Below are positions 53,198 to 62,398 of a DNA stretch of 64,000 nucleotides, one piece after another. Below the pieces are notes generated by a model. The model searched no databases and was not told the DNA's origin. It saw only the letters and a list, made by a program, of their open reading frames with translations. The position numbers were made by a program, and so were the translations under genes. Location: contig JAOQAK010000041.1 in assembly GCA_025963635.1 (NCBI GenBank), positions 1 through 64,000 of the forward strand. The letters are read 5' to 3'. The stretch comes from Ferruginibacter sp. (GTDB lineage: Bacteria; Bacteroidota; Bacteroidia; Chitinophagales; Chitinophagaceae). The first letter of the stretch is position 1. The number at the start of each line of letters is the position of its first letter.

Positions 53198-53507
53198 TAC
53201 GAGCAACGTGGTAGAACCAAAGAACCTGTACGACCTAAAGGAAAAAACAGGCAATTTGTATGAATCTATTGCCATTATTGCCAAAAGAGCCAACCAGATC
53301 AATATTACTATTAAGGAAGAATTGCATAACAAGTTGGAAGAGTTTGCAAGTCATACCGATAGCCTCGAAGAAATTCACGAAAATAAAGAGCAGATAGAAA
53401 TCTCCAAAGCTTACGAGCGCATGCCTAACCCGGCATTGCTTGCATCCCAGGAGTTCATCGAGGACAAGATATATTTCCGTAAAAATGAGGAAGACCTGTT
53501 CAGTTAA
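53166..53507 (+). CDS. DNA-directed RNA polymerase omega-like subunit (RpoZ/Rpb6 family)
   Basis: This protein of 113 residues resembles the Rpb6/omega family of Bacteroidota: TGNLYESIAIIAKRANQINI is the conserved omega core, and the C-terminal helix ends NPALLASQEFIEDKIYFRKN. Omega folds the beta' subunit and is a cytoplasmic part of RNA polymerase. It overlaps the end of bamD by 32 bp, so its start is translated within bamD and coupling is likely. A hairpin terminator follows 48 bp after the stop. Confidence 0.87.
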   Translation: MSKIRRQLSSSTSNVVEPKNLYDLKEKTGNLYESIAIIAKRANQINITIKEELHNKLEEFASHTDSLEEIHENKEQIEISKAYERMPNPALLASQEFIEDKIYFRKNEEDLFS

Positions 53508-53555
53508 CCTGCAGGGAACATTAGCATATATTTTCAAGAAGAAGTTATATTTTTA

Positions 53556-53580
53556 ACGACGGTTTAACCCGTCGTTTTTT
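53556..53580 (+). terminator. Terminator-like hairpin abutting the coaBC start codon
   Basis: ACGACGG, a 6-nt loop, CCGTCGT, then five T and the ATG at 53581. The T tract ends where coaBC begins, so it can either end the bamD-omega transcript or act as a leader structure for coaBC. Confidence 0.7.
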
Positions 53581-54768
53581 ATGTTGAAAGGAAAAAAAAT
53601 ATTATTAGGCATTACGGGCAGTATTGCTGCCTACAAAATGGCCATACTGGTAAGGCTATTAATAAAATCGGGTGCAGAAGTAAAAATTATAATGACACCT
53701 GCAGCAAAAGATTTTGTTACACCTTTAACCCTTTCCACACTTTCTAAAAATCCCGTCCTGGCAGATCTTGCCAATAACGATTCATGGTCCAATCACGTAA
53801 TGCTGGGAAGATGGGCGGATATCATGGTGATCGCCCCGCTCAGCTGCAATACGCTGGCGAAAATGGCTGGGGGCATCTGCGATAATTTATTAACAGCGGT
53901 ATATCTTTCTGCCACCTGTAAAGTGGTGGTGGCGCCTGCTATGGATGAAGATATGTGGCTACATCCCGCCACTAAAAAGAACCTTCATCAAATTGCTTCC
54001 TTTGGAAATGAAATCATCCCGGTAGCGATTGGCGAATTGGCCAGCGGCCTTACAGGTGAGGGTCGAATGGCAGAACCGGAAAATATCCTTGAGTGGCTAA
54101 ATTATTTTTTTTCAGCAGGGCTGCCGCTAACCGGCAAGCGGGCAATAGTTACAGCTGGTCCTACTTATGAGCAAATTGACCCGGTAAGATTTATCGGCAA
54201 TCATTCATCGGGTAAAATGGGCATCGCCCTTGCGAATGAATTAAAGGAACGCGGCGCCGAGGTAACTTTGATACTTGGGCCTTCATCGATACCAGTTCCG
54301 GAATTTTTAAATGTTATACGGGTGGAAACTGCTGCAGAAATGTTTTCTGCGTGCACTTCTTTATTCGATAAAATGGATATTGCGGTGATGAGCGCCGCTG
54401 TCGCGGATTATGCCCCCGTAACAACAGAACCGGAGAAGATAAAGAAGAACGACCAAACCGTTTCAGTTGAACTAACAAAAACAAAGGATATTCTAAAACA
54501 CCTGGGTGAAGTCAAAAAGAGTGGACAGTTGCTAATCGGTTTTGCATTGGAAACCAATAACGAAGAAGATTACGCTAAAAAGAAATTAATGGAAAAAAAT
54601 GCGGACATGATCGTACTCAATTCGTTAAATGATGAAGGAGCTGGTTTTGGATACGACACTAATAAAATAACTATTTTTACCCGTACCGGAGGCCCAATTT
54701 ATTTTGATACGAAATCAAAAGTTGAGGTGGCTAAGGATATCGTAAACACAATCATCGAACTACAATGA
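53581..54768 (+). CDS. coaBC: Bifunctional phosphopantothenoylcysteine decarboxylase / phosphopantothenate-cysteine ligase
   Basis: CoaBC does two steps of coenzyme A synthesis: it joins 4'-phosphopantothenate to cysteine with CTP (CoaB) and then decarboxylates the product with FMN (CoaC). The 395 residues have CoaC first (residues 1-180; GITGSIAAYKMAILVRLLIK, APLSCNTLAKMAGGICDN with the active Cys) and CoaB second (TAGPTYEQIDPVRFIGNHSS, then the DYAPV and FALET motifs). It is fourth-step standard in size. It overlaps the DUF4835 gene by 4 bp. Confidence 0.95.
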   Translation: MLKGKKILLGITGSIAAYKMAILVRLLIKSGAEVKIIMTPAAKDFVTPLTLSTLSKNPVLADLANNDSWSNHVMLGRWADIMVIAPLSCNTLAKMAGGICDNLLTAVYLSATCKVVVAPAMDEDMWLHPATKKNLHQIASFGNEIIPVAIGELASGLTGEGRMAEPENILEWLNYFFSAGLPLTGKRAIVTAGPTYEQIDPVRFIGNHSSGKMGIALANELKERGAEVTLILGPSSIPVPEFLNVIRVETAAEMFSACTSLFDKMDIAVMSAAVADYAPVTTEPEKIKKNDQTVSVELTKTKDILKHLGEVKKSGQLLIGFALETNNEEDYAKKKLMEKNADMIVLNSLNDEGAGFGYDTNKITIFTRTGGPIYFDTKSKVEVAKDIVNTIIELQ

Positions 54769-55691
54769 TGCTTTTCACCAGGGTTAAATGGATCGTCTTT
54801 CTCTCATTTGCAATAAGTTTTGCAAATGCCCAGGAATTGAATGCAAGGGTAACTGTGAATAGCAGCAGGGTAGGCACTGCAGTCAATAAAAATGTTTTCC
54901 AGACTTTGCAAACGGCGCTGAATACATTCCTGAATAACCGGAAATGGTCGAAGGATGTTTTTGGGCCGAATGAAAAAATCGATTGCAGTTTCTTCCTCAA
55001 CCTTCAGCCCACAGAAGAAGCCAATGTATATTCTGCTTCACTTACCATCCAGGCGGCAAGGCCTGTTTTTAATAGCTCTTATTTATCACCACTTATTAAC
55101 TTCCAGGACGAAGACGTCACTTTTAAATATGTAGAATTTCAGCAACTGGAGTTTAATGAGAACCGTGTGTCAGGCACTGATGGATTGGCTTCTAATCTTA
55201 CGGCAGTATTTGCCTATTATGCCAATATGATCCTGGCGTTTGACTATGACACATTTTCTCCACGTGGCGGTGATGGCTATTTTTTAAAGGCGCAGAATAT
55301 TGTGAACAATGCACCTGAATCCCGTGGAATCACCGGCTGGAAGGCCTTCGATGGCAAGCGCAACCGCTACTGGCTGGTTGAGAATATGATGAACAGCAGG
55401 TACACGATCATGCATGATATTTATTATGCCTATTATCGTTTGGGATTGGATCATATGTATGATGATGAGGCTGCTGCACGGGCAGAAATGCTCAACGTTT
55501 TAAACCTGCTTAGTAAATTTAATGCGGATAATCAAAATACAATGATCAACCAGTTCTTTTACCAGGGTAAGGCAAATGAGTTGATAAAGATATTTTCAAA
55601 AGCAGCGCCGCAGGAGAAATTGCGGGCTTCGGAATTATTGCAGAAAATGGATATCACCAATGCCACAAGGTATAAAGCCGAATTAAAATGA
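54765..55691 (+). CDS. DUF4835 secreted protein
   Basis: This protein of 308 residues has a signal peptide (KWIVFLSFAISFANAQ) and the DUF4835 domain, conserved next to coaBC in Bacteroidota. Family features are LNARVTVNSSRVGTAVNKNV, KIDCSFFLNLQPTEEANVYS, then NLTAVFAYYANMILAFDYDT and FSPRGGDGYFLKAQNIVNNA. It is probably periplasmic. The function is unknown; the strict gene order suggests envelope maintenance. It shares ATGATG-type overlaps of 4 bp with both coaBC and the DUF4296 gene, so the three are translationally coupled. Confidence 0.88.
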   Translation: MMLFTRVKWIVFLSFAISFANAQELNARVTVNSSRVGTAVNKNVFQTLQTALNTFLNNRKWSKDVFGPNEKIDCSFFLNLQPTEEANVYSASLTIQAARPVFNSSYLSPLINFQDEDVTFKYVEFQQLEFNENRVSGTDGLASNLTAVFAYYANMILAFDYDTFSPRGGDGYFLKAQNIVNNAPESRGITGWKAFDGKRNRYWLVENMMNSRYTIMHDIYYAYYRLGLDHMYDDEAAARAEMLNVLNLLSKFNADNQNTMINQFFYQGKANELIKIFSKAAPQEKLRASELLQKMDITNATRYKAELK

Positions 55692-56143
55692 TGAAAGGGG
55701 TAGTAGTAATGTTGGCGATATTGGGTATGATGGGCTGTGAAAATAATGGCAATTCATCGGGCCGCATACTGGATAAACAAAAGATGCAGGCAGTGATGTG
55801 GGATATTATTGGTGCAGATGTATTTACCGAACAATTTGTAAAGAAAGATTCTTCAAAAAATCCCACAATGGAGAATATTCAATTGCAAAATAAAATTTTT
55901 GCAATTCACCATGTGAGCAGGGCCGATTATTATAAGAGTTACGAATATTATCTTGCTCATACCGATCTTATGAAGACGATCCTCGATAGTATGACCGCGA
56001 AGGGTGAGAGAGACCGCATGAAAATAGTAGAACAACATTTTGATCGTAACTACCTTAAAAAGGATAGCGTTGCTAGGAAAGACAGTACTGTTAGAAAAGA
56101 TACTGTTACTTCGAATAATAGTGTACATAGATATGCAAATTAA
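55688..56143 (+). CDS. DUF4296 lipoprotein
   Basis: This protein of 151 residues has a lipobox (LGMMGC) and a DUF4296 domain: LDKQKMQAVMWDIIGADVFT, then FAIHHVSRADYYKSYEYYLA. The C-terminus repeats KDSVARKDSTVRKDTVTSNN, a low-complexity tail. It is common downstream of DUF4835 or near other housekeeping genes in Bacteroidota; the function is unknown. It overlaps the DUF4835 gene by 4 bp. recN, which often follows DUF4835, is absent here. Confidence 0.82.
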   Translation: MMKGVVVMLAILGMMGCENNGNSSGRILDKQKMQAVMWDIIGADVFTEQFVKKDSSKNPTMENIQLQNKIFAIHHVSRADYYKSYEYYLAHTDLMKTILDSMTAKGERDRMKIVEQHFDRNYLKKDSVARKDSTVRKDTVTSNNSVHRYAN

Positions 56144-56363
56144 AAATGCATACGTTCTAAACCCCTTCAAAATATCTAATCTTTACCGGTACCTTAAGAT
56201 CTCATAAATTTCCCTCCAACTTTCTTATCGTGCGTACCAGCGGCCCTCCAAACTTAGTGCCCCGCAACTTAACAATCAACGAATCGCCTTTTATTTAGTT
56301 CCATATTATTAATTTAAGATTGCGGTAATTTGCTTAACTTATTTCTTCAAAACGATTGGTCAA

Positions 56364-57074
56364 ATGAGTTCACTAAAAAAGGTTTTTAATAGTGCAGATG
56401 AAGCAATTGCCGATATTATGGATGGTGCTGTTTTGATGCTTGGCGGGTTCGGTTTATGCGGCATTCCTGAAAATTGCATCGCAGCATTGGTAAAGAAAGG
56501 AGCCAGGCAACTCACCTGTATTTCTAATAATGCCGGGGTGGACGGTTTTGGCATAGGGTTAATGCTTCAGCAAAAACAGGTAAAAAAGATGATTTCTTCT
56601 TATGTGGGAGAAAACGCAGAGTTTGAACGGCAATTACTAAGCGGCGAGCTGGAAGTAGAATTGATTCCACAGGGAACATTGGCAACCCGGTGTATGGCGG
56701 CCGGCTATGGCATGCCGGCAATCTTTACACCCGCCGGTGTAGGTACCGAAGTAGCAATTCGCAAAGAACAAAGAATGTTCAACAATAAATTGTATTTACT
56801 TGAGTTAGCTTTCGAAGCCGATTTTGCACTGGTAAAGGCTTGGAAAGGGGATACAGATGGCAACCTCGTTTACAGGGAAACCGCCAGGAATTTCAACCCG
56901 GTAATGGCAATGGCCGGTAAGATCACCATTGCGGAGGTAGAAGAGTTGGTTCCCATCGGCAGCCTGGATCCGGATCATATACACACACCCGGCATTTACG
57001 TCCACCGGGTATTTAAAGGAAACAATTACGAAAAAAGAATAGAGCAGCGGACTGTTAGAAAATTAGCTGATTAG
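56364..57074 (+). CDS. scoA: 3-oxoacid (succinyl-CoA:acetoacetate) CoA-transferase subunit A
   Basis: ScoA and ScoB together move CoA between succinate and acetoacetate, linking acetoacetate use or release to the TCA cycle. The alpha subunit has 236 residues with the class I CoA-transferase start [37 protein letters not shown] and [20 protein letters not shown]. It has no catalytic Glu, which sits on subunit B. scoB follows by 95 bp. The last codons and stop (TTA GCT GAT TAG) are part of a family A repeat. Confidence 0.94.
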   Translation: MSSLKKVFNSADEAIADIMDGAVLMLGGFGLCGIPENCIAALVKKGARQLTCISNNAGVDGFGIGLMLQQKQVKKMISSYVGENAEFERQLLSGELEVELIPQGTLATRCMAAGYGMPAIFTPAGVGTEVAIRKEQRMFNNKLYLLELAFEADFALVKAWKGDTDGNLVYRETARNFNPVMAMAGKITIAEVEELVPIGSLDPDHIHTPGIYVHRVFKGNNYEKRIEQRTVRKLAD

Positions 57075-57156
57075 CCAATGTGCTAATTAGCTAATTACTG
57101 ACTTGTTTACCGAGGCATTGAATTCACATCAGCACATTAGCAAATTAGCCAATTAT
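57060..57156. repeat. Family A split inverted repeat (copy 3) between scoA and scoB
   Basis: The left arm TTAGCTGATTAGCCAATGTG and CTAATTAGCTAATT includes the scoA stop codon. The right arm is CACATCAGCACATTAGC and AAATTAGCCAATTATC, 13 bp before scoB. It is the clearest copy of the family. Confidence 0.85.
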
Positions 57157-57169
57157 CAAATTAAGAGGT

Positions 57170-57823
57170 ATGCTTAACAAAAACCAGATAGCACAACGGC
57201 TTGCGAAAGAATTGAAGGACGGATATTATGTAAATCTTGGAATCGGGATACCCACGCTGGTAGCCAATTATATACCCGAAGGATTGAATGTAGTATTGCA
57301 AAGCGAAAATGGTTTATTGGGCATGGGCCCCTTTCCTTTTGAAGGTGAGGAAGATCCGGACCTGATCAATGCAGGCAAACAGACGATTACCACCATTCCG
57401 GGTTCAGCGTTCTTCGATAGTGCAATGAGTTTCGGCATGATCCGGGCAGGTAAAGTTGATCTGACCATATTGGGCGCCATGGAAGTAAGCGAAAAAGGAG
57501 ATATTGCCAACTGGAAAATTCCGGGTAAAATGGTGAAAGGCATGGGCGGTGCGATGGACCTGGTGGCCAGTGCAAAAAATATCATCGTAGCAATGATGCA
57601 TACCAATCCAAAAGGCGAATCAAAATTATTACCCACCTGTATTTTGCCGCTTACCGGTGTGGGTTGTGTAAGAAAAGTAGTTACTGAACTGGCCGTTTTG
57701 GACATTACGGAAGACGGCTTTAAATTATTGGAAAGAGCGCCGGGAGTAACTGTGGAGGAGATCATTGCCAAAACAGCGGGCAAACTCATTGTAGAAGGTG
57801 AAATACCTGAAATGCTCATATAA
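57170..57823 (+). CDS. scoB: 3-oxoacid CoA-transferase subunit B
   Basis: The beta subunit (217 residues) has the catalytic Glu in the VVLQSENGLLGMGPFPFE motif, after GYYVNLGIGIPTLVANYIPE. VDLTILGAMEVSEKGDIANW is also conserved. The length and start MLNKNQIAQRLAKELKDGYY are normal. It is co-transcribed with scoA across the repeat-filled spacer. A stem-loop separates it from the convergent pckA. Confidence 0.94.
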   Translation: MLNKNQIAQRLAKELKDGYYVNLGIGIPTLVANYIPEGLNVVLQSENGLLGMGPFPFEGEEDPDLINAGKQTITTIPGSAFFDSAMSFGMIRAGKVDLTILGAMEVSEKGDIANWKIPGKMVKGMGGAMDLVASAKNIIVAMMHTNPKGESKLLPTCILPLTGVGCVRKVVTELAVLDITEDGFKLLERAPGVTVEEIIAKTAGKLIVEGEIPEMLI

Positions 57824-57825
57824 AA

Positions 57826-57865
57826 ATCCCCCGATACGCCGCAAAAGCTTTGTATTTAGGGGGAT
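57826..57865. terminator. Stem-loop between convergent scoB and pckA
   Basis: ATCCCCC (57826-57832) pairs with GGGGGAT (57859-57865) around a 26-nt loop. The T tract is weak on both strands. Confidence 0.5.
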
Positions 57866-57891
57866 GATTATAGGCTAGCAATCATACTATC

Positions 57892-59496
57892 TTATATCGC
57901 CGGTGCGGCTGCTAATATTTCTTCAGTGACACCTCCGGCATATTTTTCAAAATTTTTAATAAACAATTGCGCAAGTTCCTTTGCCCTCGCATCATATAGC
58001 TCTTTGTCTGCCCAGGTGGTTTTTGGATCTAAAATGTGGGATGGAACACCAGGGCAGGTTGTCGGCATAAACATACAAAAAACCGGGTGTTTTTCGAAGT
58101 TTACAGTATCCAGTTTGTCCTGCAGTACAGCAGTGATCATTGCCCGGGTATATTCCAGTTTAATTCTTTTACCGATGCCATACGGCCCTCCACTCCAGCC
58201 GGTATTAATCATCCACACATTGACCTCATTTTCTATCATTTTCTTTCCAAGCATTTCGGCATATTGCCCTGGATGAAGGGGAATAAAGGGAGCTCCAAAG
58301 CAAGCACTAAAAGTGGCTTTAGGTTCAGTAACGCCAGCTTCCGTACCCGCCACTTTTGCGGTGTATCCACTGATGAACTGGTACATCGCCTGCCCGGCAG
58401 TTAATTTACTAATAGGAGGCAAAATGCCATAGGCATCACAGGTAAGAAAAAAAATGTTTTTCGGATTCTTTCCAATCGAAGGTTTTGCCGCATTTGGCAA
58501 AAAATACAAGGGGTAGCTCACCCTGGTATTCTCGGTGATTTTACTTGATGAAAAATCTATTTGATTGGTGCCGTCAAGAAAAGTTATGTTTTCAACAAGA
58601 GCGCCGGGCTTTATTGCGTGAAAGATCTCGGGCTCTTTTGCTTCGCTCAGATCAATTGTTTTTGCATAACAGCCACCTTCAAAATTGAAGATGGTATTAC
58701 CTGCCCAGCCATGTTCATCGTCACCAATGAGATAGCGGTTTGGATCTGCGCTCAATGTTGTTTTACCGGTTCCGCTTAATCCAAAAAATATGGCCGTATC
58801 CCCTTGCTCACCCCTGTTTGCAGAAGAATGCATGCTCAATACATTTTGATAATGTGGCAGTAAAAAATTGAGCACGGAGAAAACACCTTTTTTTATTTCG
58901 CCGGTATAACCGGTGCCACCGATGAGTATTATTTTCTTTGTAAAATTTACGATCGCAAAATTGTGCTGCCGGGTACCATCTAAAAGCGGATCGGCTTTAA
59001 ACCCCGGCGCCTGGATTACATGCCAAGCTGGCGAAAAGTGCTCGAGTTCTTCATCCGCGGGCCTGAGAAACATATTGTGAACAAACAAATTGCACCAGGG
59101 ATTTTCATTGATCACACGGATATTGATCCTGTATGCTGGATCTGCGCATGCATAACAATCACGCACCCATACCTCTTTTTTGCTCAGCCAGGCCAACATT
59201 TTGGCATATAGCTGGTCAAAATACTTTGTCTCAATGGGGATATTAAAATCATTCCAGTTCACAGTATTTTCTGTGGCTGAGTCTTTTACAATAAAGCGGT
59301 CTTTAGGACTTCTACCCGTGAATTCACCGGTATTTACTACCAGGGCACCTGTATCGCTCAATACACCCTGGCCCAATTGAAGCGTTTGTGCAATTAAATC
59401 ATCGGGGCAAAGCTGGTAATGAATATTTGCGGTTTTATCAAATCCTAATTTAATTAAATCAATAGTGGGTACGGCAGGCATTGTTGATACTGACAT
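57892..59496 (-). CDS. pckA: Phosphoenolpyruvate carboxykinase (ATP)
   Basis: PckA converts oxaloacetate and ATP to phosphoenolpyruvate, the first step of gluconeogenesis. The protein has 534 residues from ATG at 59496 (MSVSTMPAVPTIDLIKLGFD); the in-frame TTG at 59505 would add three residues. The P-loop IFFGLSGTGKTTLSADPNR, the metal-binding YLIGDDEHGWAGNTIFNFEG and GRSPKDRFIV are diagnostic of the ATP type. A TAAATTTG -7 element lies 35 bp upstream. It sits next to scoAB, so acetoacetate and carbon flow genes are close, but on opposite strands. Confidence 0.97.
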   Translation of the reverse strand: MSVSTMPAVPTIDLIKLGFDKTANIHYQLCPDDLIAQTLQLGQGVLSDTGALVVNTGEFTGRSPKDRFIVKDSATENTVNWNDFNIPIETKYFDQLYAKMLAWLSKKEVWVRDCYACADPAYRINIRVINENPWCNLFVHNMFLRPADEELEHFSPAWHVIQAPGFKADPLLDGTRQHNFAIVNFTKKIILIGGTGYTGEIKKGVFSVLNFLLPHYQNVLSMHSSANRGEQGDTAIFFGLSGTGKTTLSADPNRYLIGDDEHGWAGNTIFNFEGGCYAKTIDLSEAKEPEIFHAIKPGALVENITFLDGTNQIDFSSSKITENTRVSYPLYFLPNAAKPSIGKNPKNIFFLTCDAYGILPPISKLTAGQAMYQFISGYTAKVAGTEAGVTEPKATFSACFGAPFIPLHPGQYAEMLGKKMIENEVNVWMINTGWSGGPYGIGKRIKLEYTRAMITAVLQDKLDTVNFEKHPVFCMFMPTTCPGVPSHILDPKTTWADKELYDARAKELAQLFIKNFEKYAGGVTEEILAAAPAI

Positions 59497-59531
59497 AGTA
59501 GGCAATCGTTTCGTTTAGCAAGTCTAAGCAG

Positions 59532-59539
59532 CAAATTTA
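59532..59539 (-). promoter_or_regulatory. Putative pckA promoter, -7 element TAAATTTG
   Basis: This exact TAnnTTTG match on the minus strand lies 35 bp upstream of the pckA ATG. Confidence 0.5.
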
Positions 59540-59781
59540 GGGCTTAGGTTTGTCATGCCTTTTCTTCCGAAGCGTTTTCAACGATACTTTATTGCAACAA
59601 TTTGCTCAAACTTTTTGCAGAATTCCAATTGTTTCCAGTATAATTGAATAGTATCGAAGAAAGCTTTCGGTTGATTGAATGGCTTATATATTTTTTCTTT
59701 TTGTCATGTAACCATACGCTACGGCCATGCCTTTTTAAACAATGATATAAAATGTATATTGCAACTTATAAAAAATAAAGA

Positions 59782-61071
59782 ATGAAATACCTTCCTTTGA
59801 ATCCTGGATTGTTCGTACAAAACCGTAAACGCTTTGTTGAAAAAATGGAGCAACAATCCATCGCCATTTTCAACAGCAACGATGAATTGCCCACCAATGC
59901 CGATCAGCTGTATAAGTTTAAGCAAAATGCCGACATGATATGGTTAACGGGTATAGAGCAGGAAGACAGCATGCTGGTTTTATACCCAGACAATCCTGAT
60001 CCAAAATACCGGGAAGTGTTGGTATTGGTTCGTCCGAATGAATTAAAGGAAAAATGGGATGGCCACCGCCTGCGGGCAAAGGAAGCAACGGCCATTTCGG
60101 GAATTGAAACCATTGTTTGGCTAGATGCACTGGACGGATTACTGCAACCCTGGATTCATTGGGCAGATACCATTTACCTCAACAGCAACGAGAATGACCG
60201 TAAAGCCAACCTGGTGCCGGTAAGAGATTATCGTTATGCTGAGATGATCAAACAGCGTTACCCGATGCACAATTACAGGCGCAGCGCTAAAATTTTAAAA
60301 GAGCTTCGTGCCATTAAAACGCCGTTAGAGATTGAAATATTGCAAAAGGCAATCAATATAACCGAGACCGGTTTCAGGCGATTACTGCAATTCATTAAAC
60401 CGGGTGTAATGGAATATGAAATTGAGGCAGAAATTTATCATTCCTTTTTATCACAACGGGCTACCGGTACCGCATATAGTTCCATCCTTGCCAGTGGCGA
60501 CCGGGCCAGAACCTTGCACTATGTAGAAAATAACCAGGAATGTAAAGATGGTGAAATGATATTGATGGATTTTGGTGCAGAATATGGCAACTATTGCGCT
60601 GATCTTACACGAACCGTTCCTGTGAACGGCAAATTCACCAAACGCCAGAAGATCGTGTACAATGCATGTTTGGATTTACATCATTATGCAGCTTCAATTT
60701 TAAGGCCCGGAATAAGTATTATTGACTATACTGAAAAAGTGGGGGAAGAGGCTACCAGGTTGTTTCAAAAGATTGGGCTTTTAAATAAAGCCGATGTTAA
60801 AAACGAAGATCCTGAGAACCGGGCCTACCGGAAATATCTCTACCACGGCATTTCTCATCATCTCGGGATTGATGTACACGACCTGGGAACAAGAACAGAA
60901 CCGATCAAAGCCGGAATGGTATTTACTATTGAACCGGGTATTTATATCGAGGAAGAACAAATGGGTGTCAGGATAGAAAATAACTTCTGGATAACCCGTA
61001 ACGGAAATAAAGATTTAATGAAAAATATTCCGATTACCATCGATGAGATTGAGTCATTGATGAAACGTTAA
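59782..61071 (+). CDS. pepP: Xaa-Pro aminopeptidase (M24B)
   Basis: PepP removes an N-terminal residue that precedes proline. The 429 residues have the aminopeptidase P N-terminal domain (residues 1-170; NPGLFVQNRKRFVEKMEQQS) and the pita-bread catalytic domain with two metal ions. Ligands are seen in MILMDFGAEYGNYCADLTRT (two Asp), HGISHHLGIDVHD (His), FTIEPGIYIEEE (Glu) and GVRIENNFWIT (Glu). The set is complete. It is cytoplasmic, as there is no signal peptide. It stands alone. Confidence 0.95.
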   Translation: MKYLPLNPGLFVQNRKRFVEKMEQQSIAIFNSNDELPTNADQLYKFKQNADMIWLTGIEQEDSMLVLYPDNPDPKYREVLVLVRPNELKEKWDGHRLRAKEATAISGIETIVWLDALDGLLQPWIHWADTIYLNSNENDRKANLVPVRDYRYAEMIKQRYPMHNYRRSAKILKELRAIKTPLEIEILQKAINITETGFRRLLQFIKPGVMEYEIEAEIYHSFLSQRATGTAYSSILASGDRARTLHYVENNQECKDGEMILMDFGAEYGNYCADLTRTVPVNGKFTKRQKIVYNACLDLHHYAASILRPGISIIDYTEKVGEEATRLFQKIGLLNKADVKNEDPENRAYRKYLYHGISHHLGIDVHDLGTRTEPIKAGMVFTIEPGIYIEEEQMGVRIENNFWITRNGNKDLMKNIPITIDEIESLMKR

Positions 61072-61382
61072 CTGCTGGTTACTGGCATTTATATTGTATA
61101 ATTTCCTGCGATATAGATTTACTTTTAATTGCTGTGCACCAGGAAGTAGGCTTTTTAATTTGGCTGGTAAGTACCAGATGAAAAGAGGCGGGGAAAAGAA
61201 AAAAGTCAACAGCTGCAGTAACAAATGTTTATATTTAACAGGCAGCCCAAAGCTTCATTTCACTACAAAAAATTGCATTTTTTTGAAGCCCAATACCGGC
61301 TTCAATCAATAACTCCATTAAATTCAATTACAAGAAAGTTTTTCGGGCTTCCCACATGGAAGTTGTCGCTGATCTCACTATT
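61072..61382. other. Gene-free spacer between pepP and pssA
   Basis: The spacer of 311 bp has one perfect hairpin TTGAAGCC-(7 nt)-GGCTTCAA at 61283-61305 with no T tract on its 3' side. An open frame at 61094-61312 crosses it and does not look coding. Confidence 0.45.
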
Positions 61383-62156
61383 ATGAAACAAATACCTAAC
61401 ATTTTTACGCTGCTCAATCTTTTTTTCGGGTGCATTGCGATTGTGTTCGCACTGCAAACCGAGAGTATCGTTATATACACCTCCGATGAATTTACCAGCA
61501 GTTTCAACATACCTGAAAAGTTGTCCTATGCCGCACTTTTTCTTTTTGCATCGGCCCTGGTAGATTTCCTGGATGGATTTGTTGCACGATTTTTTAAGGT
61601 TTGTTCAGAGATGGGGAAGCAATTGGATTCCCTTGCGGATGTGGTCAGCTTCGGAGTGGCTCCGGGAGTTATACTCTATCAGTTATTGCGCATTAGTTTA
61701 ATGAGAGAAGAAAACGGACTGGATGCTTCTCTTATATGGTTATTGCCAGCCTTTGTATTGAGCTGTGCTTCTGCTTACCGCCTGGCAAAATTTAACCTGG
61801 ATACAACGCAGTATTATGGGTTCAAAGGAGTACCCACACCGGCTGTTGGGCTGTTAATTGCTTCATTCCCACTCATGTTGCATTATGGTGGCGGCCTCAT
61901 CAATATCAACCAGTTGCTGATCAACAAATGGTTTTTGTACATTTTAATTATTGTATTGAGTTGGCTGATGGTTAGCAATTTGCCGATAATGGCTTTAAAG
62001 TTTAAAGATTATAGCCTTAAAAATAATATACCCAAAATTTTGTTGTTATTAATTGCATTGCTGGCGATCCCGCTTTTAAAATGGCTGGCAATTCCGGTTC
62101 TTTTCATTGCCTACATTATTTTATCTTTGCTCCTCAAAAATAAACCAACCACATGA
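61383..62156 (+). CDS. pssA: CDP-diacylglycerol-serine O-phosphatidyltransferase
   Basis: PssA makes phosphatidylserine, the precursor of phosphatidylethanolamine, from CDP-diacylglycerol and serine in the inner membrane. The 257 residues start MKQIPNIFTLLNLFFGCIAI; ATG at 61356 is in frame, but it would add nine residues not seen in the family. The CDP-alcohol phosphatidyltransferase motif DFLDGFVARFFKVCSEMGKQ, LDSLADVVSFGVAPG is complete. About seven or eight membrane helices follow. It overlaps purS by 4 bp. Confidence 0.93.
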   Translation: MKQIPNIFTLLNLFFGCIAIVFALQTESIVIYTSDEFTSSFNIPEKLSYAALFLFASALVDFLDGFVARFFKVCSEMGKQLDSLADVVSFGVAPGVILYQLLRISLMREENGLDASLIWLLPAFVLSCASAYRLAKFNLDTTQYYGFKGVPTPAVGLLIASFPLMLHYGGGLININQLLINKWFLYILIIVLSWLMVSNLPIMALKFKDYSLKNNIPKILLLLIALLAIPLLKWLAIPVLFIAYIILSLLLKNKPTT

Positions 62157-62398
62157 CCTTCACTGCACAGGTAAAAGTAATGCCATTGAAAGAACTCCTG
62201 GATCCTCAGGGTAAAGCCGTGTTAGGCGGATTTCAAAATCTAGGTTTAAATGGCATCCGCGATGTAAGGATCGGCAAAAATATCAGTCTTCAGATTGAGG
62301 CGGAGAATGCAGAAAGCGCAAAGCAAATTGCAGAAGAAGCAGCGGGCAAACTATTGGCAAATCCTGTAATGGAGATGTTTGAAATAACTTTAAGCTAA
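62153..62398 (+). CDS. purS: Phosphoribosylformylglycinamidine synthase subunit PurS
   Basis: PurS is the small bridge subunit that lets PurQ and PurL form the FGAM synthase for purine synthesis. The 81 residues match the family: VKVMPLKELLDPQGKAVLGG, then LNGIRDVRIGKNISLQIEAE. It overlaps pssA by 4 bp (ATGA). purQ and purL are not in the window. The final AGC TAA lies in the left arm of a family A repeat. Confidence 0.92.
   Translation: MTFTAQVKVMPLKELLDPQGKAVLGGFQNLGLNGIRDVRIGKNISLQIEAENAESAKQIAEEAAGKLLANPVMEMFEITLS

Noticed and set aside
61094..61312. Small open frame after pepP
   Set aside because: Composition is not coding-like, it has no domain and it crosses a perfect hairpin.
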